A program made the position numbers and the translations under genes. Shown in pieces: positions 62,040 through 64,000 of a stretch of 64,000 nt of DNA. Every line of letters starts with the position of its first letter. Position 1 is the stretch's first letter. This DNA is from CAYOZN01 sp964408455 (GTDB taxonomy: Bacteria > Planctomycetota > Phycisphaerae > UBA1845 > UTPLA1): positions 1 through 64,000 of the forward strand of contig CAYOZN010000012.1 in assembly GCA_964408455.1 (NCBI GenBank), given 5' to 3'. The notes beneath the pieces are model-generated. The model had not been told where the DNA came from. It ran no database searches and saw only the letters and a program-made list of their open reading frames with translations.

Positions 62040-62579
62040 ATGGACGCCGCCCCGGCTGAAGCGCGGCCGAGTCCGGCCTCCCGAATCCTCGGCATCGATC
62101 CCGGCCTCGATCGCACCGGATACGCCGTGATAGAGCTGCCCGGCCCGCGTGTGCTCGACGCCGGCCTGCTGCGCACCTCGAACAAGACGTCGCTGGCCGA
62201 TCGCCTCGCCGAAATCCACGCAGGGCTCGACGAAATCCTCGCCGAGTTTTCTCCCGCCCTCATCGCCGTGGAGGAGCTGTACGCCCACTACAAGCATCCG
62301 CGCACGGCAATCCTCATGGGTCACGCCCGCGGTGTGGTGCTGCTCGCCGGCGCCCGCAGAAATATCGACGTCGTCAATCTGCCCGCCACGCGAATCAAGA
62401 AGGCATTGACCGGCAACGGCCACGCGAGCAAGATTCAGATGCAGCGGGCGATCGTCGCGACGCTGGGGCTCTCGAAGCGCCCGGAGCCGGCCGACGTGGC
62501 CGACGCGCTCGCCATCGCCCTGTGCGCCGCGTTAAACCCTGTGGCACGGGTAGCTGTGGCACCGGTTTCCAACCGGTGA
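62040..62579 (+). CDS. ruvC: Holliday junction resolvase RuvC, C-terminus extended by a REP-like element
   Basis: 179 aa from ATG 62040; a GTG at 61962 overlapping cysS is an alternative. The RNase H-fold nuclease has its acidic residues in ILGIDPGLDRTGYAV (Asp20), AVEELYAHYKHPRTAI (Glu) and ADVADALAIALCAA (Asp/Asp). It cleaves Holliday junctions brought by RuvAB; ruvA follows. The last dozen residues (VARVAVAPVSNR) and the stop codon are supplied by a REP-like palindrome at 62560-62578. Confidence 0.95.
   Translation: MDAAPAEARPSPASRILGIDPGLDRTGYAVIELPGPRVLDAGLLRTSNKTSLADRLAEIHAGLDEILAEFSPALIAVEELYAHYKHPRTAILMGHARGVVLLAGARRNIDVVNLPATRIKKALTGNGHASKIQMQRAIVATLGLSKRPEPADVADALAIALCAALNPVARVAVAPVSNR
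62560..62578 (+). repeat. REP-like palindrome providing the ruvC stop codon
   Basis: CACCGGTT, TCC, AACCGGTG, preceded by CTGTGG. Related to the intergenic copy at 28891-28911. The TGA stop of ruvC is formed by the final TG of the palindrome plus A. Confidence 0.75.
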
Positions 62580-62616
62580 ACTGTGTCTCGCGGCACGATG
62601 CCGGCCAAGCGACATC

Positions 62617-63246
62617 ATGATCGTCCGAATTCGCGGACAACTCGGCGAACTCACGGAGGAGTCGGCCATCCTCGATCGCGACGGCCTCTCCTACGAAATC
62701 CTGCTTCCCGCCTGCGCCCTGGAGCCTCTCTTGCGCCTGCGCGGCCACGACATCACGCTGCATACGCAGGAATACCTCGAGGGCAATGCCGCCGGTGGCA
62801 ATCTCACGCCGCGCATGATCGGCTTCCTGACGGCCGAAGACCGCGCCTTCTTCCGCACGTTCCTCACCGTCAAGGGCATGGGCGTGAAAAAGGGGCTCCG
62901 CGCCCTCGCCGTGCCGGCCGCGCGGCTCGCCGCCATGATCGAGAGCGCCGACATCGCCGGTCTGACAAAGCTCCCCGGCATCGGGCGCCGCATGGCCGAG
63001 CAGATCGTCGCCGAATTGAAGGGCAAATTGGCGGAATTCGCGATCGGCGCGCCGCCCGCGCAGGCGGCCGCCAGCGACGACGCCTTTACGCGCGACCAGC
63101 GCGACGCCATCGAGATCATCGTCGCATGGGGCGACCACCGCGCCGACGCCCACCGCTGGATCGCGCGAGCCGCAGAACAAAACGAATCCCTCACTGGTCC
63201 GGAGGCCTGGGTGAAAGCGGCGTACAAGGTGAAGGCAGGAGCATGA
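62617..63246 (+). CDS. ruvA: Holliday junction branch migration protein RuvA
   Basis: 209 aa. It begins MIVRIRGQLGELTEESAILD, the OB-fold domain I. Domain II has the paired helix-hairpin-helix motifs (FLTVKGMGVKKGLRAL and LTKLPGIGRRMAEQIVAELK). Domain III, which contacts RuvB, covers about 150-209. It forms the tetramer that holds the four-way junction. It lies 37 nt after ruvC. ruvB is not in the window; in many genomes it follows, but here a toxin-antitoxin pair comes next. Confidence 0.95.
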   Translation: MIVRIRGQLGELTEESAILDRDGLSYEILLPACALEPLLRLRGHDITLHTQEYLEGNAAGGNLTPRMIGFLTAEDRAFFRTFLTVKGMGVKKGLRALAVPAARLAAMIESADIAGLTKLPGIGRRMAEQIVAELKGKLAEFAIGAPPAQAAASDDAFTRDQRDAIEIIVAWGDHRADAHRWIARAAEQNESLTGPEAWVKAAYKVKAGA

Positions 63247-63269
63247 ATGTCCTGAACGCAAGCGGCGCA

Positions 63270-63299
63270 TTACCGGAGTGGTGGATGTCGCGATATAAT
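63270..63299 (+). promoter_or_regulatory. Promoter of the toxin-antitoxin pair
   Basis: TTACCG (63270-63275), 18-nt spacer, consensus TATAAT (63294-63299), followed by AGGAAGGA before the antitoxin ATG. Confidence 0.6.
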
Positions 63300-63321
63300 G
63301 AGAGGAAGGACATGGTGAGTC

Positions 63322-63609
63322 ATGCATGCAGGAAATCCAGACAACGGCGGGATTCCCATTGACGATACGCTGAGGCAACGGATCGAAGCGTTGGCGCGCC
63401 GACGCGACAGCTCGCCGCAAGATATCGTACGGCAGGCGTTTAACGAATTCGAAGCTCGCCACGCGAATGACGAACTCTCGCAGATCGAAGAAGAAGAGAC
63501 GATCTTCGATCGGATGAAAAAACTTGGTGTGATCGGTTGTTATGATGCGGAATCGCCGGGCGATTTGAGCACCAATCGGAAGTACATGGAAGGATTTGGG
63601 CGTGACTGA
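63322..63609 (+). CDS. Ribbon-helix-helix antitoxin (VapB-like)
   Basis: 95 aa. IDDTLRQRIEALARRRDSSP followed by QDIVRQAFNEFEARH is the ribbon-helix-helix pattern of CopG-like antitoxins. The acidic C-terminal half (EEEETIFDRMKKLGVIGCYD) would wrap the toxin. Its stop overlaps the PIN-domain start by 8 nt. Such antitoxins repress their own promoter together with the toxin. Confidence 0.8.
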   Translation: MHAGNPDNGGIPIDDTLRQRIEALARRRDSSPQDIVRQAFNEFEARHANDELSQIEEEETIFDRMKKLGVIGCYDAESPGDLSTNRKYMEGFGRD

Positions 63610-64000
63610 ACCCGTCCTGTTGGATACCGGGCCCATAGTTGCGTCATTTGATAAGTCAGATGCGAACCACGACATATGCAATGATCTATTCGCGCGGTTG
63701 CTGAGGCCGCCAATAACCTGCTGGCCCGTTCTGACTGAGGCGGTGTGGCGCCTGCGGACATCCAGGCGTTCGGTGCTTGGCGTCTTCGATATGGTTGATA
63801 GTGGCACGTTCCAAGTTGCACAGGTCGGGCGCGAAGCGTGCGTTGATTTATCGCGGTTCATTACTCGATATCACTCTGCGCGAGCCGACTTGGCGGATGC
63901 GATGTTGATGTATCTGGCAGATCGTGATGGATTCGACACCGTATTTACGCTCGATCGTCGCGATTTTCTGATCTACCGAACTACGGACGGCCGCGCATTG
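63602..64000 (+). CDS. PIN-domain toxin (VapC-like), cut by the window end
   Basis: 133 codons visible from a GTG at 63602; the 3' end is outside. PIN-fold acidic residues are present: Asp in VLLDTGPIVASFD, Glu in PVLTEAVWRL, Asp in ADLADAMLMYLAD and Asp in VFTLDRRDF. This is a Mg-dependent RNase of the VapC kind, normally held by the antitoxin encoded just before it. Overlapping genes indicate coupled translation. Confidence 0.88.
   Translation, partial: MTEPVLLDTGPIVASFDKSDANHDICNDLFARLLRPPITCWPVLTEAVWRLRTSRRSVLGVFDMVDSGTFQVAQVGREACVDLSRFITRYHSARADLADAMLMYLADRDGFDTVFTLDRRDFLIYRTTDGRAL

Noticed and set aside
62395..63861. 488-aa minus-strand frame across ruvC, ruvA and the antitoxin
   Set aside because: Spans four unrelated plus-strand genes, so it cannot be one real protein.

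Overview
The window looks like chromosomal DNA of a GC-rich member of the Planctomycetota, probably Phycisphaerae-like. The evidence is a prepilin-like protein with a C-terminal DG-type motif, PEP-CTERM-like sorting tails (VPAPGA, VPEPAC), a secreted M43 protease with thrombospondin-3 repeats and a Cys-containing C-terminal anchor, a TRAFAC-GTPase/GAP1/FGE-like cluster, and a DXP-pathway isoprenoid gene set (ispH, ispF). The taxonomic call is inference from gene content. I could not run any similarity search. No rRNA, tRNA, CRISPR array or insertion sequence was recognised.

Layout. 0-6.3 kb: a truncated GspF/PilC gene, nadK, a membrane glycosyltransferase-like protein, an apparently unannotated 91-nt small RNA on the minus strand, and a Ycf46-like AAA ATPase. 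6.7-10.9 kb: a PEP-CTERM protein, a small Cys/His protein, and a response regulator/histidine kinase/PepSY operon. 11-16.1 kb: a fructose-type PTS operon (HPr-EI-EIIA fusion, EIIB, EIIC) divergent from an AraC-type regulator. 16.4-25.9 kb: prepilin-like and PEP-CTERM proteins, an MpsC-like DUF2294 protein, two lipoproteins, an M14 peptidase, a YihY membrane protein and a secreted endonuclease/exonuclease/phosphatase protein. 26.2-28.9 kb: two tandem, almost identical 37-residue hydrophobic microproteins, then accD and a cation/calcium exchanger. 28.9-32.1 kb: the M43 protease and the truncated remnant of a second anchored protein. 32.2-37.4 kb: a five-gene minus-strand cluster of two helical proteins, an FGE-fold protein without the catalytic Cys, a zinc-ribbon TRAFAC GTPase and a GAP1-like protein. 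37.6-40 kb: a secreted guanidino-modifying-enzyme-like protein and a membrane-anchored partner.

40.1-58.3 kb is dominated by a polyunsaturated fatty acid (PUFA)/secondary lipid synthase. ispH overlaps a PfaD-type enoyl reductase. After an inserted-looking Uma2 gene and an intrinsic terminator come two giant proteins, KS-AT-ACP-ACP-KR-DH (2273 aa) and KS-CLF-AT-DH-DH (2513 aa). The order ER / KS-AT-ACP-KR-DH / KS-CLF-AT-DH matches the myxobacterial pfa1-pfa2-pfa3 layout, but without an acyltransferase tail or a PPTase gene here. 58.3-64 kb: a lipoprotein, dapF, ispF, cysS, ruvC, ruvA and a VapBC-like toxin-antitoxin pair cut by the window end.

The most unusual signals are: (1) intergenic-type palindromic repeats carried in frame inside pfa2, pfa3 (twice), dapF and the 3' end of ruvC; (2) the duplicated 37-aa microproteins, which differ at 12 synonymous codons but only one amino acid; (3) a compact small RNA with its own promoter, a three-way junction, a CU-rich loop and a strong terminator; (4) the GTPase/GAP1/FGE-like cluster, which resembles NTPase-centred biological conflict systems.
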